DNA of 64,000 nt, from NCBI RefSeq assembly GCF_003075375.1, contig NZ_QDFT01000006.1, forward strand, positions 1 through 64,000, read 5' to 3'. Shown in pieces: positions 9,182 to 17,489 of the stretch (positions are counted from its first letter, which is position 1; every line of letters starts with the position of its first letter). This stretch comes from Microbacterium testaceum (lineage in GTDB: Bacteria; Actinomycetota; Actinomycetes; Actinomycetales; Microbacteriaceae). Under the pieces are notes generated by a model. The model was not told the DNA's origin. It made no database searches and saw nothing but the letters and a program-made list of their open reading frames with translations. A program made the position numbers and the translations under genes.

Positions 9182-9187
9182 TAGCAT
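9182..9187 (+). promoter_or_regulatory. Leaderless -10 box TAGCAT
   Basis: An identical TAGCAT, again six bases before a GTG start (9194). The repeat of the arrangement seen upstream at 8166 supports duplication of the gene with its promoter. Confidence 0.65.
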
Positions 9188-9193
9188 GGCGCC

Positions 9194-9916
9194 GTGCAGG
9201 ACTTCTGGAACTTCGCCGGCCACTACTGGTGGCTCGTCTTCCCGCTCTTCGGGATGACGATGGGCGCGATCAACGCCCGTGTGAAGCACCGTGAGGTCAC
9301 CGCGCGCCGCCGCCACAAGGAACAGCTCGAACTGCTCGCCGCTCAGGCGGGGTCCCGTGCCGAAGCCCCCGCCGCCCCCGCGGCCCTGGACGCCGCCGGC
9401 GACGGTCAGCGACGCGCCGAGCAGTCGCACGACGACGTCACGCACCGCTGGCTCGAATACGAGCTCGACGCGACGAAGCTCATCACCTACCCCGCGATGA
9501 GCGACGGCCGTCAGCCGTTGACCGCCGCCTTCCTGCGCGCGAAGAAGGTCGCCGACAACCTGCGTCCCCGCCCGGACGAGACACTCCCCGCCGACCGGTT
9601 GCGCGAGTACCGCGACGCGGTCACCGACTACGAGGTGGCCTTCGAGGTCGCCGAGCGCGACGCGCGCCGCGTCAAGGACGCCGCCTTCTCTCCTGACGAA
9701 CGCAAGCGCCTCGACACCGCCAAGCAGCTGCTCACCGTCGCCACGGACCAGGCAGCCACTCCCAACGAGCGGCAGCTCGCCTACCGACGCGTGCGCGAAG
9801 AGCTCGACGGTCTGATCTGGCTCAGCGACGAGGCGGTCGACGAGCTCGAGAAGAAGGTCGCCCTCGAGCTCCCCGCGCCGCGGGCGTCGACGACGCCGCC
9901 CGAGCCCGCCGCCTGA
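9194..9916 (+). CDS. Membrane-anchored YPAMSD-type protein, paralogue of the preceding gene
   Basis: 240 aa. The N-terminus MQDFWNFAGHYWWLVFPLFG is hydrophobic and aromatic, a single membrane anchor, followed by a basic/amphipathic helix (HREVTARRRHKEQLELLAAQ) and the YPAMSDGRQPLTAAFLRAKK segment shared with the upstream gene. After it come REYRDAVTDYEVAFEVAERD, matching YLAYRDAVRRTAHAFDRAER upstream, and a helical C-terminal region. The reading frame is solid and its composition matches its neighbours. Function unknown; conserved Tyr, Pro, Asp and Trp residues in the shared region suggest a folded domain. Confidence 0.8.
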   Translation: MQDFWNFAGHYWWLVFPLFGMTMGAINARVKHREVTARRRHKEQLELLAAQAGSRAEAPAAPAALDAAGDGQRRAEQSHDDVTHRWLEYELDATKLITYPAMSDGRQPLTAAFLRAKKVADNLRPRPDETLPADRLREYRDAVTDYEVAFEVAERDARRVKDAAFSPDERKRLDTAKQLLTVATDQAATPNERQLAYRRVREELDGLIWLSDEAVDELEKKVALELPAPRASTTPPEPAA

Positions 9917-9923
9917 GCGGCGC

Positions 9924-10184
9924 TCAGCGCCTGCGCCGGATGCGCACCGGCCCGCGCGCGGTGGTCACGTCGACCACCTCGCCCTTCTGCGTGACCTCGA
10001 CCTCGCCGCGCTCCACCAGCTCGTGGGCCGCGTCGCGGGCCGGCTGCATGAGGTCGCGCCAGTCGTCGCCGCCGACCGCGCGCGCCGCCTCGGACGGGCA
10101 GATCGTCTTACCCGCTCCCCGGGCGGCGAGGAGTTCGCGGATGGATGCCACGAGCCGGGGGTCCGCACCAGACGACGGGGTCAT
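9924..10184 (-). CDS. DUF3253 domain protein
   Basis: 86-aa protein matching the DUF3253 family, small winged-helix-like proteins of unknown role. The signature is KTICPSEAARAVGGDDWRDL followed by the MQPAR...A...LVERGEVEVTQKGEVVD segment and a basic RIRRRR end. The ATG at 10184 is used. The gene is convergent with the preceding plus-strand gene (7 bases between stops) and divergent from the DUF2071 gene (47 bases between starts). It may bind nucleic acid, judging from the fold suggested by its helix-helix-wing pattern, but this is inference. Confidence 0.85.
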   Translation of the reverse strand: MTPSSGADPRLVASIRELLAARGAGKTICPSEAARAVGGDDWRDLMQPARDAAHELVERGEVEVTQKGEVVDVTTARGPVRIRRRR

Positions 10185-10231
10185 CTGTCCAGTCTCCCCC
10201 CGCGCTGTGACGCCGGGGTCAGAATGAGCCG

Positions 10232-10963
10232 GTGATCACCGAGCGCCATGCCCCCGACCTTCCCGGCCGCGCCGTCATCGCGCAGCGCTGGAACCGTGCG
10301 GTCTTCGTCCACTGGCGGGTGGATCCCGCCGACGTCGCGCCGCTGTTGCCGCCCGGAACGCGACCCGATGTGCACGACGGGTCGGCGTGGGTGGGTCTGG
10401 TCCCGTTCGTGCTGAGCGAGTTCCGCTTCCTTCCGCTGCCGCCGGTGCCGTTCGTCGGCACCTTCACCGAGATCAACGTCCGCACCTACGCGATCGACGA
10501 CGAGGGTCGTCGCGGGGTCGTGTTCCGCACGCTCGAGGCCGAGCACCTCGCACCGGTCGTCGCGGCCCAGGCGTTGTTCGGCCTGCCCTACCGGTGGGCG
10601 CGAGCGGGCGTGCGCACCGACGGCGCGCGCATCGAATACCGCTCGCGACGTCACGGTGGCGGGTACCCGGGCACGCGGGTGCGGGCCACCCTCGGCACCG
10701 ACACGGTGGACGACGACCTCTCGCGGTTCCTCACCGCCCGGTGGGGTTTCCACGAGCGTCACCTGGGCCGCACGATCTGGGCGGCGAACAGTCACGAGCC
10801 GTGGCCCCTGGTCACCGCCGAACTCGATGTCCTCGACGACCAGCTCGTCGCCGACTCCGGCTTTCCGCAGCTGGCCGGTCGTACGCCCGACTCGGTGCTG
10901 GCCATGCCCGCCGGGCACCCCGGCTTCATCACGCGATTCACCGCCGCGCACGCGATCCGCTGA
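10232..10963 (+). CDS. YqjF family protein (DUF2071)
   Basis: 243-aa protein of the DUF2071/YqjF family. Typical features are the W-RAVFVHWRVDPADVAPLLPPGT opening, LVPFVLSEFRFLPLPPVPFV, the FTEINVRTYAIDDEGRRGV block, and the ending LAMPAGHPGFITRF. Related proteins form a beta-rich acetoacetate-decarboxylase-like fold of unknown activity. GTG 10232 is the start; a weak -10 (CAGAAT, 10220-10225) six bases upstream suggests a leaderless message. The gene ends in front of a bidirectional terminator shared with the betaine transporter operon. Confidence 0.88.
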   Translation: MITERHAPDLPGRAVIAQRWNRAVFVHWRVDPADVAPLLPPGTRPDVHDGSAWVGLVPFVLSEFRFLPLPPVPFVGTFTEINVRTYAIDDEGRRGVVFRTLEAEHLAPVVAAQALFGLPYRWARAGVRTDGARIEYRSRRHGGGYPGTRVRATLGTDTVDDDLSRFLTARWGFHERHLGRTIWAANSHEPWPLVTAELDVLDDQLVADSGFPQLAGRTPDSVLAMPAGHPGFITRFTAAHAIR

Positions 10964-11009
10964 CGAGCCGTGGCGGCGGGTGCGCGGGACCGTCTCGCGG
11001 GGACTGCAA

Positions 11010-11042
11010 CGGCCCCCTCCACCACACCGGTGAAGGGGGCCG
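11010..11042. terminator. Bidirectional terminator between convergent genes
   Basis: Nine-bp GC stem (CGGCCCCCT/AGGGGGCCG) with a 15-base loop, lying between the stops of the DUF2071 gene and the binding-protein gene, so it can serve both strands. Confidence 0.65.
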
Positions 11043-11057
11043 CCGCACGTACCCGCC

Positions 11058-11963
11058 TCAGCTGCGCTGCGTCGAGAACGCCTCGGGGTTCTGCTCCAGC
11101 CACGCGTCGACCGCCTCGGCCTCGCGGCCCTCGCCGAACTCGTTGACGACGAGGTCCTCGAGCGAGCCGTACTGCTCGTCGTCCAGCTGGATGCCGGCGA
11201 TGAGCTCGGCGGCATCCGGGTACTTCTCGGCGAAGCCGGCGGTGCCGAGGAAGTGCAGCGCCTCGGGGTCGCCCATCAGACCCTGGGGGTCGGCGAGGTC
11301 CTTGACGTCGTAGGCGTCGTTGGCCCAGAAGGGACGCCACAGCGTGACCGCGATGTCCTTCTGCGCCGCGATCGCGTTGTCGAGCTCGGTGAGCATCGCC
11401 GCGGTCGACGAGGTGACCAGCTCGAAGTCGCCGTCGAGTCCGTAGCCGGGCAACATGGTCTCCTGCGTCTGCTTCGTCAGCCCCGCGCCCGGCTCGATGC
11501 CGTAGATGCGCCCGTCGAAGCGCGCCGCGTTGGCCTGCAGCTGCTCGATCGAGTCGATGTCGACGTAGCTGGGCACGGCGATCGTCAGCTTGGCGTTGTC
11601 GTAGTACGCCCCGAGGTCCTCGATGTCGTCGCCGTAGCGGTCCATGTACGACTTGTGGGTCAGTTCGGGCCACGCCGAGGGGTAGATGTCGACGTCGCCC
11701 TGGGCGAGACCGGTGTAGAGGGGACCCGCCTCCGTGAGCGTCTGCATCTCGACCGAGTAGCCGAGCTTCTCGAGCTGGTCCTCGAGCAGGTAGGCGGTGC
11801 TCAGGCCGTCGGTCCACGACGGCAGGAAGCCGAGCGTGATCGTGCCCTTGTCGCCGCCGCCGCCCGAGCCGCCTTCGGCCATGTTGCCGCTGGCGCATCC
11901 GGCGAGGGCGAGGGCGCCCGCGGCTCCGAGGGCGAGTGCTGAGGTGAGGTGTCGCGTGTTCAT
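11058..11963 (-). CDS. Glycine betaine/proline-type ABC transporter binding lipoprotein
   Basis: 301-aa OpuAC/ProX-like solute-binding protein. A signal peptide ends in the lipobox LALAGC (Cys23), so the mature protein is lipid-anchored outside the membrane. The sequence has several aromatic residues of the kind that form the betaine cage: FLPSWTDGLST, IYPSAWPE and LWRPFWANDAYD. It is the last gene of a three-gene operon after the ATPase and permease. The ATG at 11963 is chosen because it begins the signal peptide; an upstream in-frame start would add 24 non-signal residues. The substrate is likely glycine betaine or a related quaternary amine. Confidence 0.9.
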   Translation of the reverse strand: MNTRHLTSALALGAAGALALAGCASGNMAEGGSGGGGDKGTITLGFLPSWTDGLSTAYLLEDQLEKLGYSVEMQTLTEAGPLYTGLAQGDVDIYPSAWPELTHKSYMDRYGDDIEDLGAYYDNAKLTIAVPSYVDIDSIEQLQANAARFDGRIYGIEPGAGLTKQTQETMLPGYGLDGDFELVTSSTAAMLTELDNAIAAQKDIAVTLWRPFWANDAYDVKDLADPQGLMGDPEALHFLGTAGFAEKYPDAAELIAGIQLDDEQYGSLEDLVVNEFGEGREAEAVDAWLEQNPEAFSTQRS

Positions 11964-12007
11964 TGCTGTGTTCTCTTCCGTTTCGTATGTGATTTCCGTG
12001 GGAGCTC

Positions 12008-12046
12008 CTGCGCGTGAGGTGCCGAGATTGCGCACCTCACGCGCAG
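12008..12046 (-). other. 15-bp hairpin between permease and binding-protein genes
   Basis: A perfect 15-bp inverted repeat (arm CTGCGCGTGAGGTGC) with a nine-base loop occupies the only sizeable gap in the transporter operon. Such hairpins often protect or partly terminate a message so the binding protein is made in excess; here that is inference. Confidence 0.7.
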
Positions 12047-12071
12047 AAAGAGGAGACCGGATGCCGAGGGC

Positions 12072-13067
12072 TCAGCGCCCCGACGACACCGGCGCGCGAC
12101 GCGGTGACGCCGTCTCGCGCTCGGCCTCGCTCGCGGCATCCGTTGCGGTGGTGTCGACGGACGGTGCGGCGGTGGAGGCGACCGCGGCGGAGCGCGCGGT
12201 GCGTCGCCGAGCCAGGACACCCAGCAGAGAGCCGCGGTTGTCGGCCCGATCGCCGAGGGCCGCGGTGAGCCGGTCGAGGTAGACCGCGAGGATGACGACG
12301 CTCAAGCCCGCCTCGACGCCCTTGGGCAGGTTGACGGTCGAGATCGATTGCACGACCTCTTTGCCGAGGCCGTCCGCCCCGACGATTCCCGCGACGACCG
12401 CCATCGACAGCGCGAGCATGATGACCTGGTTGACGCCCGCCATGATCGTGGGCATCGCGAGGGGCAACTGGATGCCGCGCAGGATCTGCCCGGGGGTCGC
12501 CCCGAAGGCGTGTCCGGCCTCGACGGTCTCGGAGTCCACCCCGCGGATGCCGAGCTCGGTCAGACGCACGCCCGGGGGCAGGGCGAAGATGACGGTCGAC
12601 ACCACGCCCGGCACGACGCCGATGCTGAAGAACGTGATCGCGGGGATCAGGTAGACGAAGGCGGGCATCGTCTGCATGAAGTCGAGGATGGGCTTGAGCA
12701 CGGCGCGGACCGTCGGGTTGCGCGCAGACCAGATGCCCAGCGGCACCGAGATCGCCACCGCGACGACGGTGGCCACCAGCACGAGGGCGAGCGTCTGCAT
12801 CGCGGTGACCCACTGCCCCATCGCGAGGATGAGGGCGAAGCCGATGACGGTGCCGAGCGCGAGCTTCCATGAGCGCAGCAGCCAGGCCAGCAGCGCCGCG
12901 ACGACGATCACGACGACGATGGGGGCGGCCAGCAGCACGTCGCTGAGACCGCCGACGAGGAATCGCACGACGACGGCGATCACGTCGAACAGGCCCGAGA
13001 GGTTGTCGCGCAGCCAGTCGACCGCGGAGTCGACCCAGACGCCGACGGGGATGCGGAAGCCGTCCAT
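12072..13067 (-). CDS. Glycine betaine/proline-type ABC transporter permease
   Basis: 331-aa inner-membrane permease of the ProW/OpuAB type. Multiple hydrophobic helices precede the conserved cytoplasmic loop that docks with the ATPase (EAGHAFGATPGQILRGIQLP, the EAA motif). QTMPAFVYLIPAITFFSIG and IMLALSMAVVAGIVGADGLG are characteristic of the family. The start ATG (13067) shares one base with the ATPase stop (TGATG), so the two are translationally coupled. A C-terminal extension of about 60 residues, rich in Ala, Thr and Arg, follows the last helix and looks disordered. Confidence 0.93.
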   Translation of the reverse strand: MDGFRIPVGVWVDSAVDWLRDNLSGLFDVIAVVVRFLVGGLSDVLLAAPIVVVIVVAALLAWLLRSWKLALGTVIGFALILAMGQWVTAMQTLALVLVATVVAVAISVPLGIWSARNPTVRAVLKPILDFMQTMPAFVYLIPAITFFSIGVVPGVVSTVIFALPPGVRLTELGIRGVDSETVEAGHAFGATPGQILRGIQLPLAMPTIMAGVNQVIMLALSMAVVAGIVGADGLGKEVVQSISTVNLPKGVEAGLSVVILAVYLDRLTAALGDRADNRGSLLGVLARRRTARSAAVASTAAPSVDTTATDAASEAERETASPRRAPVSSGR

Positions 13068-14386
13068 CAGCGCACCGCCTCGTTCTCGACGGCCGGTGCC
13101 GCGTCGGCGAGCACCGCGTCGATCTCGGCGGAGGGCAGGGGGTGGGGAAGCACGGTGATCTCCTCGGTGGAGGTGGGGCCGGGGCCGAGGGCGGCGAGGA
13201 GCGTGACGCGCGGGATGACCCCGCTCAGGCGTCCGTCCGCGTCGAGCACGGCGAGCGGGAGCGGCGACTCGACCGAGGGGACGAACAGGTCCATGAGCAC
13301 GTCGTCCTCGCGGACGCTCTGCGGCACCGGCTTCAGCCGCGACAGCAGCGAGTTCTCGCCCGCGCGCACGAGCTTCATGGCATCCCGGTCCGTGACGATG
13401 CCGAGGGGTTTGCGATCGCGGTCGGTGACGTAGACGGCCGACATGTAGGCGTCCCGCATCTGGCGCAGCGCCGTGCGCGGGCCGGCCGAGGCGTCGACGC
13501 GCGGACGCGGACGCTCCATGACGTTGCCGGCGGTGAGCACGCGGGCGCGGTCGACGTCCTGCACGAACTGCTCGACGTAGTCGTTCGCCGGGTCGGTCAG
13601 GATGTCCTCGGGCGTGCCGATCTGCACGATGCGCCCGTCGCGCATGACGGCGATGCGGTCGCCGAGGAACATGGCCTCGTTGAGGTCGTGGGTGATGAAG
13701 ACAATCGTCTTCTTCAGCGTCCGCTGCAGTTCGAGCAGCTGCTCCTGCATCTCGCGCCGGATGAGCGGGTCGAGGGCGCTGAAGGCCTCGTCCATGAGCA
13801 GGATGTCGGTGTCGGCGGCGAGCGCCCGGGCGATGCCGACGCGCTGCTGCATCCCGCCCGAGAGGGCCGAGGGGAGCTTGTCGCCCCAGCCCTCGAGACC
13901 CACGAGGGCGAGGATCTCGTCGGCCTTGGCCAGCCGCTCGGCCTTTCCGACGCCGCGCAGTTCGAGGGGGTAGGCGACGTTCGCCGCAACCGTGCGGTGC
14001 GGCAGGAGCGCGAAGTGCTGGAAGACCATCGCGAGACGCTCGCGGCGCAGTCCCCGCAGGCGCGCGGAGCCGACGCCGGTCAGGGGGTCGCCCTTCACCT
14101 CGACGGTGCCCGCGGTGGCCTCGTGCAGGCCGTTGAGCATGCGGATGATGGTGGACTTGCCCGAGCCGGAGAGGCCCATGATGACGAAGATCTCGCCCGG
14201 CTGGACGTCGAAGCTCGCGTCGATGACGGCGGCGGTCCCGAGATCGGAGATCTCGTCGCGGCGCGCCCCGGAACGGAGCTTGTCGACGGCGACCTGCGGT
14301 GCTCGCCCGAAGACCTTGAACAGGTTCTTCGCCGAGAGCGCCGGCGCAGAGGGGGTGGAAGCCTGAAGGGCAGGCGGATGGGTCAC
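13067..14386 (-). CDS. Glycine betaine/proline-type ABC transporter ATP-binding protein with CBS domains
   Basis: 439-aa ProV/OpuAA-type ATPase. It carries the family's N-terminal LFKVFGRAPQ extension, Walker A GLSGSGKST, Q-loop FQHFALLPHRTV, signature LSGGMQQRVGIARAL, Walker B ILLMDEAFSALDP and switch His FITHDLNEA. Two CBS domains at the C-terminus (about 300-405) include AVYVTDRDRKPLGIVTDRDA; in OpuA such domains sense ionic strength. The start GTG 14386 (MTHPPALQAS) has GAGG upstream; the longer open frame reaching 14545 lacks family similarity. First gene of the operon, so osmotic control of the promoter upstream is expected but no site was recognised. Confidence 0.93.
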   Translation of the reverse strand: MTHPPALQASTPSAPALSAKNLFKVFGRAPQVAVDKLRSGARRDEISDLGTAAVIDASFDVQPGEIFVIMGLSGSGKSTIIRMLNGLHEATAGTVEVKGDPLTGVGSARLRGLRRERLAMVFQHFALLPHRTVAANVAYPLELRGVGKAERLAKADEILALVGLEGWGDKLPSALSGGMQQRVGIARALAADTDILLMDEAFSALDPLIRREMQEQLLELQRTLKKTIVFITHDLNEAMFLGDRIAVMRDGRIVQIGTPEDILTDPANDYVEQFVQDVDRARVLTAGNVMERPRPRVDASAGPRTALRQMRDAYMSAVYVTDRDRKPLGIVTDRDAMKLVRAGENSLLSRLKPVPQSVREDDVLMDLFVPSVESPLPLAVLDADGRLSGVIPRVTLLAALGPGPTSTEEITVLPHPLPSAEIDAVLADAAPAVENEAVR

Positions 14387-14757
14387 GGTGTGCACCTCGA
14401 CGGCCTTCGGGTGGCCGCAGCGGTCACGCCCGGGTGGCAGCCCTCGGCGCTCCGGCGGGGGTGGAGCGCGTCGGCGTCGGACATCGGGTCCCACGCCCAG
14501 GCCGCCGACCGTACGCTCGCGACGCGGACTCCCCCGAGTCCGCACCGACGACCGCGGACTGGTCGGGTGGGCGGCCCTCAGCGGGCCTCCACCAACGTTT
14601 CACGGTGATGGATCGCCTGGCAAATCACCGCGCGCCTTGAGATTCCGGATGCCGTGTGGCACGCGCGCCCGCGTGCCCCGACGTGGGGGGCACCCGGCGG
14701 ATCCTGCCCCGAGGAGTCGGCCCGGGCGTGTCGTCTCGTCCGGTCGTGCGGATCGCG
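14387..14757. other. Gene-free stretch upstream of the betaine operon
   Basis: 371 bases with no credible gene in any frame. They hold a perfect 8-bp hairpin with a CCCC loop at 14524-14543 and presumably the operon promoter on the minus strand. I could not identify a convincing -10/-35 pair. Confidence 0.6.
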
Positions 14758-15075
14758 TCAGCCTGCGGCGGACTCCCCCGCGGGCTCCGACGCGGCGGAT
14801 CGGTGGTGACGGATGACCTCGGCGACCACGAAGTTGAACCACTTCTCGGCGAACACCGGATCGAGGTCGGCCTGCTCGGCGAGCTGGACGAGGCGCGCGA
14901 TCTGCTGCTCTTCGCGAGTGGGGTCGGATGCCGGCATCCCGTGCTTCGCCTTGAGGACGCCGACCTGCTTCGTGCAACGGAATCGCTCGGCGAGCAGGAA
15001 GATGAGCGCGGCGTCGATGTTGTCGATGCTGCCGCGCAGCCCCTGCAGGATGGTCGAGGCATCGGCGTCGGTCAT
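14758..15075 (-). CDS. Chorismate mutase, AroQ type
   Basis: 105-aa all-helical AroQ-class chorismate mutase, converting chorismate to prephenate at the head of phenylalanine and tyrosine synthesis. The segments LRGSIDNIDAALIFLLAERF, KQVGVLKAKHGMPASDPTREEQQI and the C-terminal helix around VFAEKWFNFVVAEVIRHH show the usual pattern, including the basic residues of the active site (R and K of R-x-IDNID, K of VLKAKH, and R of DPTREE). ATG 15075 is the start. Monofunctional and not next to other aromatic amino acid genes. Typical length for the actinobacterial form that works with DAHP synthase. Confidence 0.92.
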   Translation of the reverse strand: MTDADASTILQGLRGSIDNIDAALIFLLAERFRCTKQVGVLKAKHGMPASDPTREEQQIARLVQLAEQADLDPVFAEKWFNFVVAEVIRHHRSAASEPAGESAAG

Positions 15076-15143
15076 TGGTCCTCCCAGATCGCTCCGACCC
15101 TACCGCGCCGCGTGGGGCCGCACGTGCCTCTCACAGGGAGTCC

Positions 15144-15149
15144 TACAGT
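15144..15149 (+). promoter_or_regulatory. Leaderless -10 box TACAGT
   Basis: TACAGT ends six bases before the ATG at 15156, with no Shine-Dalgarno sequence between. Confidence 0.65.
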
Positions 15150-15155
15150 GTGACC

Positions 15156-16280
15156 ATGAGCCGATCGACGCGCCCCGACCCCACCGCAGCCGGTGCCGAC
15201 GCCGGGGCCGCCACCACCCGCGACAAGCCGGTCTGGTCGGCGCTCGCGCGTCCGTACGCGGCGGGCTTCTTCCTGACGCTCGGCGGGTTGACGGCGTTCC
15301 TGCTGGCCCTCGCGTTGGGCAAGCTGTCGACGGTCCTCATCTACATCGCGATCGCGCTGTTCGTCGCCCTCGCCCTGGACCCGATCATGCGGTTCCTCGT
15401 GCGCCGCGGACTGTCGCGCGCGTGGTCGATCGTGATCGTCTTCGGCGGTCTCGCCCTCATCCTCGCCGGCGCTCTGTGGCTGCTCATCCCGCCCGTCGTG
15501 CGGCAGGTCGAGCAGTTCATCGGCGACATCCCCTCGTTCGTCAACGACCTCATCGACAGCGACGCGGTGCGCTGGGTGGAGCAGAACTTCGGCGACAGCC
15601 TGGGCGACGTCCTGCAAGAGGTCCAGGGCTTCGTCACCAACCCCGCGAACATCGCCGCGATCGGCGGCGGTCTGCTGCAGGTGGGTATCGGGATCGGCGA
15701 GTTCATCTCGGGCGCGATCATCGTGCTGGTGCTGAGCCTGTACTTCTTGGCATCCCTTCCCCGCATGAAGAACAGCCTCGTGCGCCTGACCCCCGCTCGC
15801 AGCCGCGAGACGGTCGCCGACATGACCGGCCAGATCACCGAGTCCGTGGGTGGCTACCTCGCCGGCATGGTGGTGCTGGCGCTGTGCAACGCGGTGTTCG
15901 CGTTCATCGTCCTGACGATCCTGCAGCAGCCGTTCGCCGCCCTGCTCGCGGCCCTCGCCTTCGGCATCACCCTGATCCCCCTGGTGGGTTCGGTGCTGTT
16001 CTGGGCGACCGCGACGGTGTTCACCCTGATCGTGAACCCGACCGCGGGACTCATCTTCGCGATCGTCTACCTCGTCTACATGCAGATCGAGGCATACATC
16101 CTGACGCCGCGCGTGATGAACCGCACGATCTCGATCCCGGGAGCGCTCGTCGTCATCGGAGCGCTCGTCGGCGGCACCCTGCTGGGGCTGCTGGGGGCGC
16201 TCGTCGCAATCCCGGTGACGGCATCGGTCCTGCTGATCATCAAGCAGATCGTCATCCCCCGACAGGATGCCAAGAAGTAG
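15156..16280 (+). CDS. AI-2E family transporter (PerM/YdiK type)
   Basis: 374-aa polytopic membrane protein of the AI-2E exporter family, a broad group of permeases or antiporters whose substrates are mostly unknown. It has about eight hydrophobic helices, a cytosolic loop (about 130-200) with PPVVRQVEQFIGDIPSFVND, and the typical late segment VYMQIEAYILTPRVMNRTIS. The start is placed at ATG 15156 because of the -10 box six bases upstream; the open frame continues 27 codons further without similarity. It is divergent from the chorismate mutase gene and convergent with the beta-propeller gene, nine bases away. Confidence 0.9.
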   Translation: MSRSTRPDPTAAGADAGAATTRDKPVWSALARPYAAGFFLTLGGLTAFLLALALGKLSTVLIYIAIALFVALALDPIMRFLVRRGLSRAWSIVIVFGGLALILAGALWLLIPPVVRQVEQFIGDIPSFVNDLIDSDAVRWVEQNFGDSLGDVLQEVQGFVTNPANIAAIGGGLLQVGIGIGEFISGAIIVLVLSLYFLASLPRMKNSLVRLTPARSRETVADMTGQITESVGGYLAGMVVLALCNAVFAFIVLTILQQPFAALLAALAFGITLIPLVGSVLFWATATVFTLIVNPTAGLIFAIVYLVYMQIEAYILTPRVMNRTISIPGALVVIGALVGGTLLGLLGALVAIPVTASVLLIIKQIVIPRQDAKK

Positions 16281-16289
16281 CTCCTCGCG

Positions 16290-17489
16290 TCAGCGCGTGG
16301 GCAGCAGACGCGTCGGCGACGGCGACGCCGTGCGGTGACGTACGCGTCCGGGAACCCCGGTGCGGGCGTCCAGCGGCAGCGAGACGATCTCGTGGGCCAG
16401 CTGCCCCGCGACCAGGAGCGTGTCGTCGACGACGACGTGGTGACGCGGCCAGTGCGTGCCGGTCTCGGCCAAGGCGAGCAGTTGCAACTGTTCGCCCGCG
16501 CCGCGCACCGACAGCACACCCACGGTGTCGCTGCCGCGCACGCCCGCGTACAGCGTGCTGCCGTCGCGGCTCGTGCACAGCTCGGCCGCGGTGTCGGTGT
16601 CGAGCGTGCCGAGCAGGGGCTCGCCCGACCGCACGTGCCAGCGCCCCTCGCGGTCGGGAGCGAGCACGAACACCTCGCGACTCAGCTCGGTGACGACGTA
16701 CAGGTGACCCGAGGGATGCCAGACCCCGTGCCGCGGCCCGCTGCCCTTCGGCAGTACGACGTCCTGCACCGGGCTCAGGCCCTGCGAGGAGTGCCGCCAG
16801 ATGCGGACGAGGTCGAGACCCATGTCGGTGGTCGCCACGAGACCGCGAGGCAGGAAGATCGCCTGGTGGGCGCGTGAGACCCGAGCCCCGGCCATGGCCT
16901 CTTCGCTCTCGGCGTCGGTCTCGGGCACATCGTCGTAGGCCGGGATGAGGTGCGAGAACTCGTCTCCCGCAGCGTCGCGCAGGGCGCGGGCCGCAGCGGC
17001 CAGATCCGGGACGACCGCGCCCGACACGCGCGCCCCCGTCGACACGGCGCCCTCGTCGGACGGGGAGCCGTGGGGATCGGCGGCTTCTGCGGCGGCGACG
17101 GGGTTCGAGGGGCGGCCCGCGGCATCCAGGTCGACGCGCACCACCCGCCCGTCGCCCCAGCAGCTGGCGATCAGGGACGACGCGTCGGGCGAGACGGCGA
17201 TGTGGCACACCGCGTCCCCGACGGGGACGGGGGCTCCGACGCGCGTCAGGCGGGTGTCGGCGGTGCGGCGATACGCCTGCACGGTGCCGTCGAACTCGAG
17301 GGCCGCGTACAGCAGGTCGTGCACGGGGTGGGCGGCGATCCACGAGGGCGAGCCCGGCGCCGCCACCGCGGTGCCGACCATGCCCAGCGGACCGCCGGCC
17401 CCGGGGGCCTCGGCTTCGCCGGCCTGCAGGATGCCGATGCCCTCGGCCGCCCCGTTGTCGGGGGCGTAGGCGCCGACCCAGAAGCGCAT
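16290..17489 (-). CDS. Lactonase-type seven-bladed beta-propeller protein
   Basis: 399-aa protein related to 6-phosphogluconolactonase (Pgl, YbhE) propellers. The repeated blade signatures include [20 protein letters not shown] at the start, CHIAVSPDASSLIASCWGDG, and the classic GSGPRHGVWHPSGHLYVVTE followed by LYAGVRGSDTVGVLSV and WPRHHVVVDDTLLVAGQ. Family members hydrolyse sugar lactones or cycle muconolactones; activity here is not proven. An Asp/Glu-rich insert of about 60 residues (about 185-245) interrupts the propeller. ATG 17489 overlaps the purA stop (TGATG), so it is cotranscribed and coupled with purA. Confidence 0.85.
   Translation of the reverse strand: MRFWVGAYAPDNGAAEGIGILQAGEAEAPGAGGPLGMVGTAVAAPGSPSWIAAHPVHDLLYAALEFDGTVQAYRRTADTRLTRVGAPVPVGDAVCHIAVSPDASSLIASCWGDGRVVRVDLDAAGRPSNPVAAAEAADPHGSPSDEGAVSTGARVSGAVVPDLAAAARALRDAAGDEFSHLIPAYDDVPETDAESEEAMAGARVSRAHQAIFLPRGLVATTDMGLDLVRIWRHSSQGLSPVQDVVLPKGSGPRHGVWHPSGHLYVVTELSREVFVLAPDREGRWHVRSGEPLLGTLDTDTAAELCTSRDGSTLYAGVRGSDTVGVLSVRGAGEQLQLLALAETGTHWPRHHVVVDDTLLVAGQLAHEIVSLPLDARTGVPGRVRHRTASPSPTRLLPTR

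Noticed and set aside
14387-14757. Short ORFs on both strands upstream of the betaine transporter ATPase
   Set aside because: No codon-usage, start-site or family support; the frames are interrupted or Arg-rich shadows.
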